From Salinilacustrithrix flava (GTDB taxonomy: Bacteria; Actinomycetota; Acidimicrobiia; Acidimicrobiales; Salinilacustritrichaceae): a stretch of 64,000 nt of DNA. The translations under genes and the position numbers were made by a program. The notes below the pieces were generated by a model. The model searched no databases. It was not told where the DNA came from and saw only the letters and a list, made by a program, of their open reading frames with translations. Shown one piece after another: positions 35,750 through 43,289 of this stretch (positions are counted from its first letter, which is position 1; each line of letters opens with the position of its first letter). The stretch covers positions 1 through 64,000 of the forward strand of contig JAMYFF010000013.1 of the NCBI GenBank assembly GCA_024128875.1, given 5' to 3'.

Positions 35750-36016
35750 TCAGGCGTGGATCTGCACCGGGTGGTGCTCGATCTCCTCGATGTCGCTCGC
35801 GGCGGCGCCGAGCAGCTGGTGGGCCAGGCGGATCAGCGCACGGGCGGCAGCCACCTCCTCGCCGATGATCGGCACGTCTTGGTCTGTGGGGTTCCGACGG
35901 CTCCGACCCCACCCGTGATGGTGGTGGCCGGCGATGTCGAGCATGGCATCTGCTCGCGTCGTGCTGTCGTCCTCGGTGAACGTGATCTCGAGCCTCCACA
36001 CCGGATGCGAGGTCAT
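35750..36016 (-). CDS. DUF1876 domain protein
   Basis: 88 residues from ATG. The conserved DUF1876 core is visible: WRLEITFTEDDSTTRADAML, GHHHHGWGRSRRNPTDQDVP and IGEEVAAARALIRLAHQLL. The domain has a dsRNA-binding-like fold and the mycobacterial member (Rv1738) resembles hibernation factors and is induced by hypoxia. A role in stress or dormancy is likely by analogy. Four consecutive His residues (about 31-34) are unusual and might bind metal. Confidence 0.8.
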   Translation of the reverse strand: MTSHPVWRLEITFTEDDSTTRADAMLDIAGHHHHGWGRSRRNPTDQDVPIIGEEVAAARALIRLAHQLLGAAASDIEEIEHHPVQIHA

Positions 36017-36207
36017 GGCTGCGGTCCTTCCCTACGTGGTTCCCGGAGGCGGGCTCCGACCCGCCAGGACCAGCGTGCGCCTCCGGCCGCGCTCGCGCCA
36101 GGGCCCTTCGACCGTCGTTGCCCCGACGCCTGGTGTCCGATGACCCTGGGCACCGGCGTCGAGGGGGCCGTACGGTCGCGACACGACCCACGAGGAGGAG
36201 TCCGATC

Positions 36208-36603
36208 ATGATCTTCGAAGAGACCGTTGTGCTCGAGGTGCCGTTCGACGAGGCGCTCGCCCGGACCAAGGAGGCCTTCGCCGCAGAGGGCTTCGGCACC
36301 CTCACCGAGATCGACGTGCAGGCGACCCTGGCCGACAAGATCGGCAAGGAGATGGATCCCTACGTGATCGTCGGTGCCTGCAACCCCGGCCTCGCCGGGC
36401 AGGCCTTGGACGCCGAACCCCAGATCGGCGTGCTCCTCCCCTGCAACGTGGTCGTGCGCCAGACCGGCGGGAACGTCGTCATCGAGGCCATGGACCCCGG
36501 CCTGATGGCCACGATCGTGGGCACCGACTCGATCCGACCCGTCGCCGACGAGGCCCGCCGCCTCGTCAGCAACGCCATGGAGCGGCTCGCGTCCTCCCAG
36601 TGA
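36208..36603 (+). CDS. DUF302 domain protein
   Basis: 131 residues from ATG, with GAGGAGGAG upstream. The DUF302 pattern is seen: FDEALARTKEAFAAEGFG, IDVQATLADKIGKEMDPYVI and GACNPGLAGQALDAEPQIGVL followed by LPCNVVV. The single Cys in GACNP and the LPCN Cys are conserved in the family. Function is not established; it is often found near oxidoreductases. It is divergent from the DUF1876 gene. Confidence 0.88.
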   Translation: MIFEETVVLEVPFDEALARTKEAFAAEGFGTLTEIDVQATLADKIGKEMDPYVIVGACNPGLAGQALDAEPQIGVLLPCNVVVRQTGGNVVIEAMDPGLMATIVGTDSIRPVADEARRLVSNAMERLASSQ

Positions 36604-36627
36604 CCTGACGGGGCGCGCCCGCTCGGT

Positions 36628-37194
36628 TCAGCTCGCTTCCCGGTCTGCCGGCGCGGGCGTGAGCACCGTGACCGGGCGGGCGGTGTGGCGACGCAGGCGC
36701 CCGGGGAGGTCCACGCTGAGCCAGCGCGAGGACGACGGCGGAAGCGTCGACAGCAGGATCTCGTCGACGTCGTGCGCACCGAGGGCATGGCACACGGCGG
36801 CGTAGGGGTCCGCGTCGCCCACCTCGCCGGCCGCATCGACGCCGGCGGCCCGGAGCCGCTCGATCGTGGCTGCGAGCCGGTGCCGGGCCAACCCCGCGCC
36901 CGGGTCCTCGCCGCCGCCCTCGTCGTGGCCGTGCTGGGTCGCCGGCACGACGACCAGCACCCGCGCACCGTCTGCGGCACGGCTCGTGACCTCGTCGAGG
37001 ACGGCGTCACGGTCGAGGGTCTGGTTGCCGACGAGCAGGATCGTGCGCAGGGCGGCGTCCTCCGTCGGCCCCGCTCGGTACCGGAACCGCTCGAACACGC
37101 GCGGGTCAGCGGCGTGATCGAACTCGAAGTGGTGCCGGAGCTCGCTCGTGTTGGCGAAGCGCAGCTCGCAGCGCGGGCACTGGTGGATGTCCAT
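36628..37194 (-). CDS. C2H2-finger protein with Usp-like alpha/beta domain
   Basis: 188 residues from ATG 37194, with GGGGGA upstream. Residues 5-27 form a C2H2-type zinc finger: CPRC, then HHFEFDH. From about residue 50 an alpha/beta domain begins (TILLVGNQTLDRDAVLDEV), with ARVLVVVPATQHGHDEG and a C-terminal DEILLSTLPPSSSRWLSVDL, resembling universal-stress-type nucleotide-binding folds. The combination is uncommon. It may sense zinc or bind DNA under stress; both are inferences. Confidence 0.65.
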   Translation of the reverse strand: MDIHQCPRCELRFANTSELRHHFEFDHAADPRVFERFRYRAGPTEDAALRTILLVGNQTLDRDAVLDEVTSRAADGARVLVVVPATQHGHDEGGGEDPGAGLARHRLAATIERLRAAGVDAAGEVGDADPYAAVCHALGAHDVDEILLSTLPPSSSRWLSVDLPGRLRRHTARPVTVLTPAPADREAS

Positions 37195-37273
37195 GTCGGT
37201 CCCCCTTCGGCCTGCCGCCCAGGGTACGACGGCGGCTCGGGGTGCGGAAGGGGCACGCGCCGGAGAACGAAGA

Positions 37274-37299
37274 ACGCCCAGGTCGTGGGACCTGGGCGT
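37274..37299 (-). terminator. terminator of tRNA-Val
   Basis: Perfect 11-bp stem ACGCCCAGGTC/GACCTGGGCGT with a 4-base loop, followed on the minus strand by TCTTCGTTCTCCG. It lies 6 bases after the tRNA. Confidence 0.8.
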
Positions 37300-37305
37300 A
37301 CCGAG

Positions 37306-37379
37306 TGGGCCGTGAGGGATTCGAACCCCCGACCCCCTGCGCGTCATGCAGGTGCTCTAGCCAACTGAGCTAACGGCCC
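37306..37379 (-). tRNA. tRNA-Val (GAC)
   Basis: Cloverleaf on the minus strand: acceptor GGGCCGT/ACGGCCC, D-arm with AGCTCAGTTGGCTAGAGC, anticodon stem CCTGC/GCAGG around loop ATGACGC, giving anticodon GAC, and T-arm with GGTTCGAATCC. Discriminator A. The CCA end is not encoded. Confidence 0.93.
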
Positions 37380-37448
37380 TCGGGAGCGGGCACTGTAGCA
37401 GCGCGCCCGGGCGGCGCCACATCGTCGATCGGCCCCTTCGACGCCACT

Positions 37449-37946
37449 GTGGTAGACCGCCGAGCCGTGCCGGCAGCCATCGACGATCTGGATCGACGAC
37501 TCCTGCAGTGCCTGGCGGAGCACCCTCGGGCCGGCGTCATGGAGCTGGCCCGGCAGCTCGAGGTCGCTCGCGGCACCGTGCAGGCCCGGATGGAGAAGCT
37601 GCAGCAGCGCGGCGTGGTCACCGGCTACGGGCCCGACATCGACCTGCGCTCCATCGGCTACGACGTGATCGCCTTCGTGACCCTGGAGATCTCCCAGGGC
37701 GCCCTCGAGACCGTGGTCTCCCACCTGGCCACGCTGCCCGAGGTGCTGGAGGTCCACACCACCACCGGGCCGGGCGACCTGCTCTGCCGGGTGGTCGCCC
37801 CCACCAACGCCGACCTGCAGCCGCTGATCGGTCGGATGCTGTCCACGGGTGGCATCGAGCGGACCACCACCCAGATCGCCCTCACCGAGCAGATCCCTTA
37901 CCGGGTGCTGCCGCTCGTCGCCGACCCCGGCGACGGTGACGCCTGA
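37449..37946 (+). CDS. Lrp/AsnC-family transcriptional regulator
   Basis: 165 residues from GTG 37449; GTG 37467 is an alternative start. The N-terminal helix-turn-helix reads IDDLDRRLLQCLAEHPRAGV followed by ELARQLEVARGTVQARMEKLQ. The C-terminal RAM domain (about 75-145) has VLEVHTTTGPGDLLCRVVAP, which binds amino acids or similar effectors. Target genes are unknown; the small membrane protein and the PPPDG/PrsW operon lie downstream in the same direction. Confidence 0.87.
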   Translation: MVDRRAVPAAIDDLDRRLLQCLAEHPRAGVMELARQLEVARGTVQARMEKLQQRGVVTGYGPDIDLRSIGYDVIAFVTLEISQGALETVVSHLATLPEVLEVHTTTGPGDLLCRVVAPTNADLQPLIGRMLSTGGIERTTTQIALTEQIPYRVLPLVADPGDGDA

Positions 37947-37991
37947 CCCGCGAGTGGAGGACCCACCTCGGCCACCCCTACCGTGGCGGAG

Positions 37992-38189
37992 ATGGTCACC
38001 GTCGCAGCGATGCGGATCCTCGCCCACCAGGGCGGCTGGGACGAGATCCTGTTCGTGCTCGCGCCGCTGCTGATCTTCGGCGGGCTGCTCGCCCTGGCCC
38101 GCAAGCGGGTCGACCAGATGGAGCCCGACGACCCCGGCGCCGGCACGAGCGACCCGGCCGAGGACCGCGAGGGCTCCGGCCCCAGCTGA
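37992..38189 (+). CDS. small single-pass membrane protein
   Basis: 65 residues from ATG 37992. This start is chosen over GTG 37983 because TACCGT lies 7 bases upstream of the ATG, a leaderless arrangement. One hydrophobic segment (ILFVLAPLLIFGGLLALA, about 19-36) is followed by a basic then acidic tail (ARKRVDQMEPDD). No family recognised. Confidence 0.6.
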   Translation: MVTVAAMRILAHQGGWDEILFVLAPLLIFGGLLALARKRVDQMEPDDPGAGTSDPAEDREGSGPS

Positions 38190-38235
38190 GCGCGCTTTCA
38201 GGTTCCTCACAGCCCCGTCCGTAGGTTCCGCCGCC

Positions 38236-38262
38236 ATGCGGACACAACAGGGGCTGCGGTGA
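38236..38262 (+). CDS. 8-residue leader peptide overlapping the next start
   Basis: ATG-to-TGA frame encoding MRTQQGLR. TAGGTT lies 8 bases upstream, so the ATG would be a leaderless start. Its stop overlaps the GTG of the PPPDG-repeat gene (GTGA), which has no good ribosome site of its own, so the leader could couple translation. Confidence 0.45.
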   Translation: MRTQQGLR

Positions 38263-38912
38263 GCGTGCTCGAGGCGATCGGCGACTGGCTGCAGTCGCTG
38301 GCCTCCGGTCCGAACGGCGGGCCTCCCATGCCCGGCACCGGCCCCGGCGCCCCTCCAAGCCTCGGTCCGAGCACCGGTGGACCGGGTGGGCCCGGCGGGC
38401 CGGGTGGGCCGCCGCCGGACGGGCCGCCACCCGATGGCCCTCCACCGGACGGGCCACCCCCCGACGGACCGCCTCCGGACGGACCCCCTCCGGACGGCCC
38501 ACCCCCCGACGGCGATGACGGCGACGAGGGCGAGCGCGGGAAGAAGAAGCCGACGCTCAAGGACCTGCTCGACAGCGGCAAGGACGCCATCGAGGAGCTC
38601 ATCGACATCGCCAGGGAGTCCCACGACACCCTGAGCGGGGACAACCCCACCGAGGACGAGCAGATCATCCGAGACGCGTTCGACGATCGGGTCGACGACA
38701 AGGCCACGAAGAAGCACAAGAAGAAGGGTGCCCTCGACTACCTCCTCGAGCTCGGCGTGAAGTCGACCGAGACCGCGGTCGACGGGGCCAAGACCATCGA
38801 CAAGTACAACACCGACAAGCAGGAGACCCTCGACGACATCCTCGGCTCGCGAGACCGCGACCCCGGGCAGGGCGACAGCGACTCGGGCGACGGCGACGGG
38901 GGTGATGAGTGA
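38259..38912 (+). CDS. PPPDG-repeat disordered protein
   Basis: 217 residues from GTG. A Pro/Gly-rich N-terminal part contains seven tandem PPPDG units (about residues 51-86). The rest is a charged helical region with RGKKKPTLKDLLDSG, KATKKHKKKGALDYLLELGV and KTIDKYNTDKQETLDDILGS, ending in a very acidic tail. There is no signal peptide or membrane segment, so it is probably cytoplasmic. No family recognised. It is the first of three genes that overlap by GTGA and is probably made together with the PrsW-like protease and the VWD lipoprotein. Confidence 0.65.
   Translation: MSVLEAIGDWLQSLASGPNGGPPMPGTGPGAPPSLGPSTGGPGGPGGPGGPPPDGPPPDGPPPDGPPPDGPPPDGPPPDGPPPDGDDGDEGERGKKKPTLKDLLDSGKDAIEELIDIARESHDTLSGDNPTEDEQIIRDAFDDRVDDKATKKHKKKGALDYLLELGVKSTETAVDGAKTIDKYNTDKQETLDDILGSRDRDPGQGDSDSGDGDGGDE
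38411..38512 (+). repeat. seven tandem 15-base units encoding PPPDG
   Basis: Consecutive units of the pattern CCnCCGGACGGn. Synonymous codons vary between copies, which points to selection on the peptide or an old expansion. Confidence 0.8.
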
Positions 38913-39922
38913 TGCGCGCCCTCGGACGGCTGCTCGGGCGGCTCCCCTGGCCGTGGATCGCCCGGCTGTCGATGCTCGTGTCGATCGGGATCCTCGCGTG
39001 GGGCCTGCCCCAGCTCGTCGATGGCGACTGGTCCCGGTTCCTCACGTCGACCGGGCACCACGCCTGGATCGTCGGCTGGCTGTTCGTGGTGTCCCACCTG
39101 GCCCGGTCCCGCACGCTCTTCAACGTGGCCGGCGCCTGGTTGGGCGGGTGGTTCACCGCGATCTGGCTCTCGCTCACCCTCGGCGGGCAGACCGGGGACT
39201 GGCTCGGCGAGCAGGACTTCTGGCAGCTCACCGTCGCCGTCCCGATCATCGAGGAGCTCATGAAGCTGGTGCCGCTGGCCGTGGTGCTGGTGCTCTTCCG
39301 CCGCCGGCGGGGCGCCGGCACGCCGGGCGCCGTGGACCTCGCCATCCTCGGCGTGGCCGCCGGTTCCGGGTACGGGATGCACGAGGACGCGCTCTGGGCC
39401 CGGGTGTCGAGCAGCGGCTTCGACACCCCGCTCAGCTGGGTGTTCCCCACCATGCACACCGAGGTCGGCACCGTGGCCGGCCATGCCGTGTGGACCGGCC
39501 TCGTCGGCCTCGCGCTCGGGTTCTGGGCCACCCACAAGGATCGGCGGATCACGGCGCTCGTGCCGCTGGCCGCCGTTGCGCTCGTGACGTTCGACCACGG
39601 CACCTGGAACGACCTCGGCACCCGCGAGGCGTGGCGGGGCGCACTCCTCGACGGGTGGCTGGTGCCCGGGCTGCTGGCCGCCGGCCTCGTCGTGGCGCTG
39701 GTGGTGGAGACCCGCCGGGTCCAGCGGCGCACCGAGGGAACGGCTGCTCGCTTCGCCCGGGACATCCCGGCCATCGCGGCCGGCGGTGCCACCCCTGCCC
39801 GCAAGGTGCAGCGCTGGCACCGGGCCCACGTGCTGCTGCGGCTCATGGCCCTGCGGGCCCACTCCCTGCCCTCCCTCGAACGGGCTGCCGCCCGGCCCGC
39901 CGCCACGGAGGTCACCTCGTGA
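38909..39922 (+). CDS. PrsW-family intramembrane protease
   Basis: 337 residues from GTG overlapping the upstream stop (GTGA); ATG 38912 is an alternative. At least seven hydrophobic segments. Family motifs are present: EELMK at 115-119 (catalytic Glu pair and Lys), GYGMHEDA at about 154-161 with Glu159, HTEVGTVAGH at 184-193 and DHGTWND at about 230. PrsW in Bacillus cleaves the membrane anti-sigma factor RsiW. No sigma or anti-sigma gene is adjacent, so the substrate may be a neighbour such as the downstream lipoprotein, or encoded elsewhere (inference). Confidence 0.85.
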   Translation: MMRALGRLLGRLPWPWIARLSMLVSIGILAWGLPQLVDGDWSRFLTSTGHHAWIVGWLFVVSHLARSRTLFNVAGAWLGGWFTAIWLSLTLGGQTGDWLGEQDFWQLTVAVPIIEELMKLVPLAVVLVLFRRRRGAGTPGAVDLAILGVAAGSGYGMHEDALWARVSSSGFDTPLSWVFPTMHTEVGTVAGHAVWTGLVGLALGFWATHKDRRITALVPLAAVALVTFDHGTWNDLGTREAWRGALLDGWLVPGLLAAGLVVALVVETRRVQRRTEGTAARFARDIPAIAAGGATPARKVQRWHRAHVLLRLMALRAHSLPSLERAAARPAATEVTS

Positions 39923-42066
39923 AGCACTTCCTCCTCTCCCTGGTCCTCGGCGTCGGCGGGCTGCTCGCCCTCAGCGCCTGCCAGCCCGACCCGGACTGCC
40001 TGAACCCCGGCGGCCCCGGTGGGCCGACGTACTGGGCCGGCGGCGTCGCTGCGCCCGGCCAGGCGCTCGACTGCCCCCCGCCGCCCCCCTGCCCCGGTTG
40101 CGGCGAGGGCCACGGCGAACCGCACCAGAGCACCTTCGACGAGCGCCACTACTCGCTGCAGACGGCAGCCGAGCTCGTGGCCAGCCGCAGTGACGACGGT
40201 CGATTCGAGGTGCAGTGGCGCCAGGAGCCCATCGGTGAGCACGTGTCGGGCATCACCGCCGTGGCCGTGCGGATCACCGAGGACCGCATCACCGTCGTGG
40301 GCGACGGCGAGGTGCTGCGCATCGACGGCGAGCTCGTCGAGCTGGACCTCGGTGAGGCCTTCCGCACCACCGGGGACACCTACGTCCACCGCCTCGAGGA
40401 CCAGATCGTGATCCAGGGACCCGAGGGCGAGGGCGCCGTCCACCTGAACCTCCACCCGACGATGATGGGCGTCCTCGTCGACCCGCCCGAGGAGGACCGG
40501 GGTTCCCTCGAAGGACTGCTCGGCGACGCCGACGGCGACAGCACGAACGACCTCGTGCTCGCCGACGGGAGCCTCCTCATCGAAGAGACCTGGGAGGACC
40601 TCCACCCCGGCCTGGCCGAGGCGTGGCGCGTCACCGACGACACGACCCTGTTCGACTACGCCGACGGCCTCGGTCCCGACGACTACTGGGATCCGACCTT
40701 CCCCGCCCGGCAGATCCGGATCGAGGACTTCTCCGACGAGGAGCGGGCGGCCGCCGAGGCGGCGTGCCGGGCGGCCGGCGTGAGCGGGAGCCCCCGCCTG
40801 GAGCGCTGCACCTTCGACGTGCTCGTCCTCGACGACCCGGCCGCGGCCGAGCTCGCCGCCCGCCAGCAGGAGGCGGCCGGCCTACAGCTCGAGCCCCAGG
40901 CCGGTGGTGGCACCGCCGAACCCGAGGACGATGAGCCGGCCGAGCTGGCCGAGATCCTCGTGTCGTGGAGCAGCCTGGTGCCCGACACCGGCGACCCGAC
41001 CAGCAGCACGCTGGTCGGCGACGTGGTCGTCGTCCAGGCACGCAGCGTCGAGCGATCTCGCTCGCTGCTCATCGGCCTCTCCATCGAGGACGGGGAGGAG
41101 CTCTGGCGGGTCGAGGGGATCGCGCCGCCCGTCCGGGTCGGGGTCGACGGCGACGTCGTGCTGGCCGTGGCCGAGGCGAACGGACCGCTGGCCGGGCCCG
41201 ACGGCAACCCGGCGCTGGTGGCCGTCGACGCCACCAGCGGAACCGTGCTCGACGGCCGCCGGCACGATCCGGACCGGGCCGCCGGCGAGCCCAGCCTCAG
41301 CAACGGGACCGAGCTCCTCGCCCTGGGCGACCACGTGGTCCTGGTCGCGAGGGGCCGGCTCCTCGGCTACGACCTGACCGACCTGTCCCACCGCTGGGAG
41401 ACCGAGCTCGAGTCGGGCAACTCGTTCGACCTCGTGCCCGTGGACGATGGGGCCTGGGTGGGCTGGCGCGAGGGCGAGACCACCCGGATCGCCCGTCTCG
41501 ACCCGACCGACGGCTCGGTGACCGAGGTGGCCGTGCTCGACGGGCAGGTCCCCGGCCGCCGAGGCGTCGTGAGCACCCCCGGCGGCGGGCTCGTGGTGAG
41601 CCTCTCCGGCGAGGGCGAGCGGATCGTGGCGCTCGGCCCCGACGGGGACGAGGCCTGGGAGGTCGTACTCGACGAGGGCCAGCGGGCCCCCCGCTGGTTC
41701 ACCGTGGCCGGCGAGGCACTGGTCGGCTTCACCGGCGGCCAGGAGGTCAGCGCCTTCGACCTGGGCGACGGCTCCGTCCGCTGGACGGCCCGGCCGACCA
41801 GCTTCACCAACAACGACGGCCAGGTCATCGGCCTGGACGGCGGCACCGTGGTGCTGGCCAGCTTCGGCGGGGCGTTCCTCGAGGCCTTCGACTCCGAAGG
41901 CGACGCGGCCTGGGAGGTCCCCTCCGAGGCGATCTTCGACGAGGGCAGTGCCCCGTCGGTGTCGGTCCTCGGCCCGCTCACCGACGACGACGTGATCGGG
42001 ATCTCCCGGGCCGAGGACGGCCTGCTCGTGGTGGCGGTCCCCACCTCCGGACCCCGGGACCGCTGA
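39919..42066 (+). CDS. lipoprotein with VWD-like domain and PQQ-like beta-propeller
   Basis: 715 residues from GTG overlapping PrsW by GTGA. Signal peptide ends in LLALSAC with lipid Cys21. A Pro/Gly/Cys-rich linker leads to GEPHQSTFD at 66-74, which with YSLQTAAELVASRSDDGRF and VQWRQEP is the pattern of a von Willebrand factor type D domain (canonical GDPHxxTFDG). From about 350 a repeated beta-propeller follows, with IGLSIEDGEELWRVEG, VALGPDGDEAWEVVLDEG and FDLGDGSVRWTARP units. Both parts suggest protein or ligand binding at the cell surface. It may be the sensor or substrate linked to the PrsW protease (inference). Confidence 0.75.
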   Translation: MKHFLLSLVLGVGGLLALSACQPDPDCLNPGGPGGPTYWAGGVAAPGQALDCPPPPPCPGCGEGHGEPHQSTFDERHYSLQTAAELVASRSDDGRFEVQWRQEPIGEHVSGITAVAVRITEDRITVVGDGEVLRIDGELVELDLGEAFRTTGDTYVHRLEDQIVIQGPEGEGAVHLNLHPTMMGVLVDPPEEDRGSLEGLLGDADGDSTNDLVLADGSLLIEETWEDLHPGLAEAWRVTDDTTLFDYADGLGPDDYWDPTFPARQIRIEDFSDEERAAAEAACRAAGVSGSPRLERCTFDVLVLDDPAAAELAARQQEAAGLQLEPQAGGGTAEPEDDEPAELAEILVSWSSLVPDTGDPTSSTLVGDVVVVQARSVERSRSLLIGLSIEDGEELWRVEGIAPPVRVGVDGDVVLAVAEANGPLAGPDGNPALVAVDATSGTVLDGRRHDPDRAAGEPSLSNGTELLALGDHVVLVARGRLLGYDLTDLSHRWETELESGNSFDLVPVDDGAWVGWREGETTRIARLDPTDGSVTEVAVLDGQVPGRRGVVSTPGGGLVVSLSGEGERIVALGPDGDEAWEVVLDEGQRAPRWFTVAGEALVGFTGGQEVSAFDLGDGSVRWTARPTSFTNNDGQVIGLDGGTVVLASFGGAFLEAFDSEGDAAWEVPSEAIFDEGSAPSVSVLGPLTDDDVIGISRAEDGLLVVAVPTSGPRDR

Positions 42067-42092
42067 CCTGCGGCCGGCGGGCTGTCCGGACG

Positions 42093-43289
42093 TCAGCGAC
42101 CCTGGACGGCGCCGGCCTCCGGGCGGCCGGCGCGGCTGAGGGCGGCCTCGAGGGTCAGCGCCGCGATCGCCGCCGAGCCGACCACGAGGCCCAGCGCCAC
42201 CCGCAGCGAGGTCGCACCGGCGATGACCCCGACCAGCGGCGGGGACACGAGGAAGCCGAAGCGCGCACCGGTCGACATGACGCCCAGCCCGAGCCCGGCC
42301 GGGATGCCCTCGCGGTCGGCCGCGGACAGGTAGAGGGCCGGGAACAGCACGGACACCCCCAACCCGATGGTGGCGAACCCGGCGATGGCCACGGCGATGC
42401 TCGGCGACAGGACCACCACGGCGAGACCGACGCCGACGAGGCCGAGCGCGACCCGCAGCACGCGCTCGGGGCCGAGCCGGTCGGTGGCGGCATCCCCGGT
42501 GAAGCGCCCCGTGACCATGCCGGCCGACATGGCCAGGTACCCGAGCCCGGCGACGCCGGGTCCGGCGTCGTGGACGTCGGCGCCGAACACGGCCGCCCAC
42601 TCCCCCGGCGCCCCCTCGACGATGGCCATGGCGAGCGCGACGGCGGCGAGCAGGACCAGGACCGGCGCTCGCCGGGTGCCGTCGGGCTGGGGCGCCGGTG
42701 GGTCGTCCCGGGCCGACAGGTGCCGGGATGCGTACGCGATCGTCGAGACCAGCACCGCGGAGGTGGCGAGGAGCTGCCACCCGAGGGACACCTCGGCAGC
42801 GGCCGCGGCAGAGGCCACGGCCGCGCCGGTGAGCGCACCGACGCTCCAGGCACCGTGGAAGCGCTGCATCACCGACGCCGACGACTCCCGCTGGACCTGC
42901 GCGGCCTGGACGTTCATGCCGATGTCGGTCAGCACGTCCACGGCTCCGAGGGCGACGAGGATGCCGGCGAGGGCGACCGGCGTGGAGGCGACGGCGATGA
43001 GCGGCAACCCCAGCGACAGCAGGACGCCGGCGGCGACGCAGCTGCGCCGGCTGCCCAGCCGATCGACCAGCGCGCCGCCGGCCGCGCTCGCGAGCAACCC
43101 GCCGAGGCCCGTTCCGAGCAGGACGGCGCCGAGCACGCCGAGGCCGATGTCGAGGCGGTCCCGCACCTCGGGGATGCGGGGCAGCCAGGACGCGAAGGTG
43201 ACGCCGTTGACGAAGAAGACGGCCGTGACCGCCCACCGCTGCCCGCGGCGGTGGGACGGGACCGGCCCGGACCTCGGCGGTCGGTTCAG
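42093..43289 (-). CDS. MFS transporter (probable CTG start)
   Basis: About 398 residues and 12 hydrophobic segments. The first membrane helix (AVTAVFFVNGVTFASWLPRI) has no ATG, GTG or TTG in frame before it; the only likely start is CTG 43289, overlapping the upstream SDR stop as CTGA. If a later GTG near 43166 were used, helix 1 would be lost. The sequence resembles sugar or drug MFS carriers with GGLLASAAGGALVDRLGSRR as the loop 2-3 motif. Substrate unknown. It follows the SDR gene on the same transcript. Confidence 0.8.
   Translation of the reverse strand: MNRPPRSGPVPSHRRGQRWAVTAVFFVNGVTFASWLPRIPEVRDRLDIGLGVLGAVLLGTGLGGLLASAAGGALVDRLGSRRSCVAAGVLLSLGLPLIAVASTPVALAGILVALGAVDVLTDIGMNVQAAQVQRESSASVMQRFHGAWSVGALTGAAVASAAAAAEVSLGWQLLATSAVLVSTIAYASRHLSARDDPPAPQPDGTRRAPVLVLLAAVALAMAIVEGAPGEWAAVFGADVHDAGPGVAGLGYLAMSAGMVTGRFTGDAATDRLGPERVLRVALGLVGVGLAVVVLSPSIAVAIAGFATIGLGVSVLFPALYLSAADREGIPAGLGLGVMSTGARFGFLVSPPLVGVIAGATSLRVALGLVVGSAAIAALTLEAALSRAGRPEAGAVQGR

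Noticed and set aside
37306..37379. Reading the tRNA as Met because its loop contains CAT
   Set aside because: With the stem CCTGC/GCAGG the seven-base loop is ATGACGC and positions 34-36 are GAC, so it is tRNA-Val.
37983..37991. GTG 37983 as start of the small membrane protein
   Set aside because: It overlaps the TACCGT box that fits the ATG at 37992 with a 7-base gap.
38411..38512. CRISPR-like or minisatellite array
   Set aside because: The repeats are in frame, contiguous without spacers, and encode PPPDG; they are a protein repeat.
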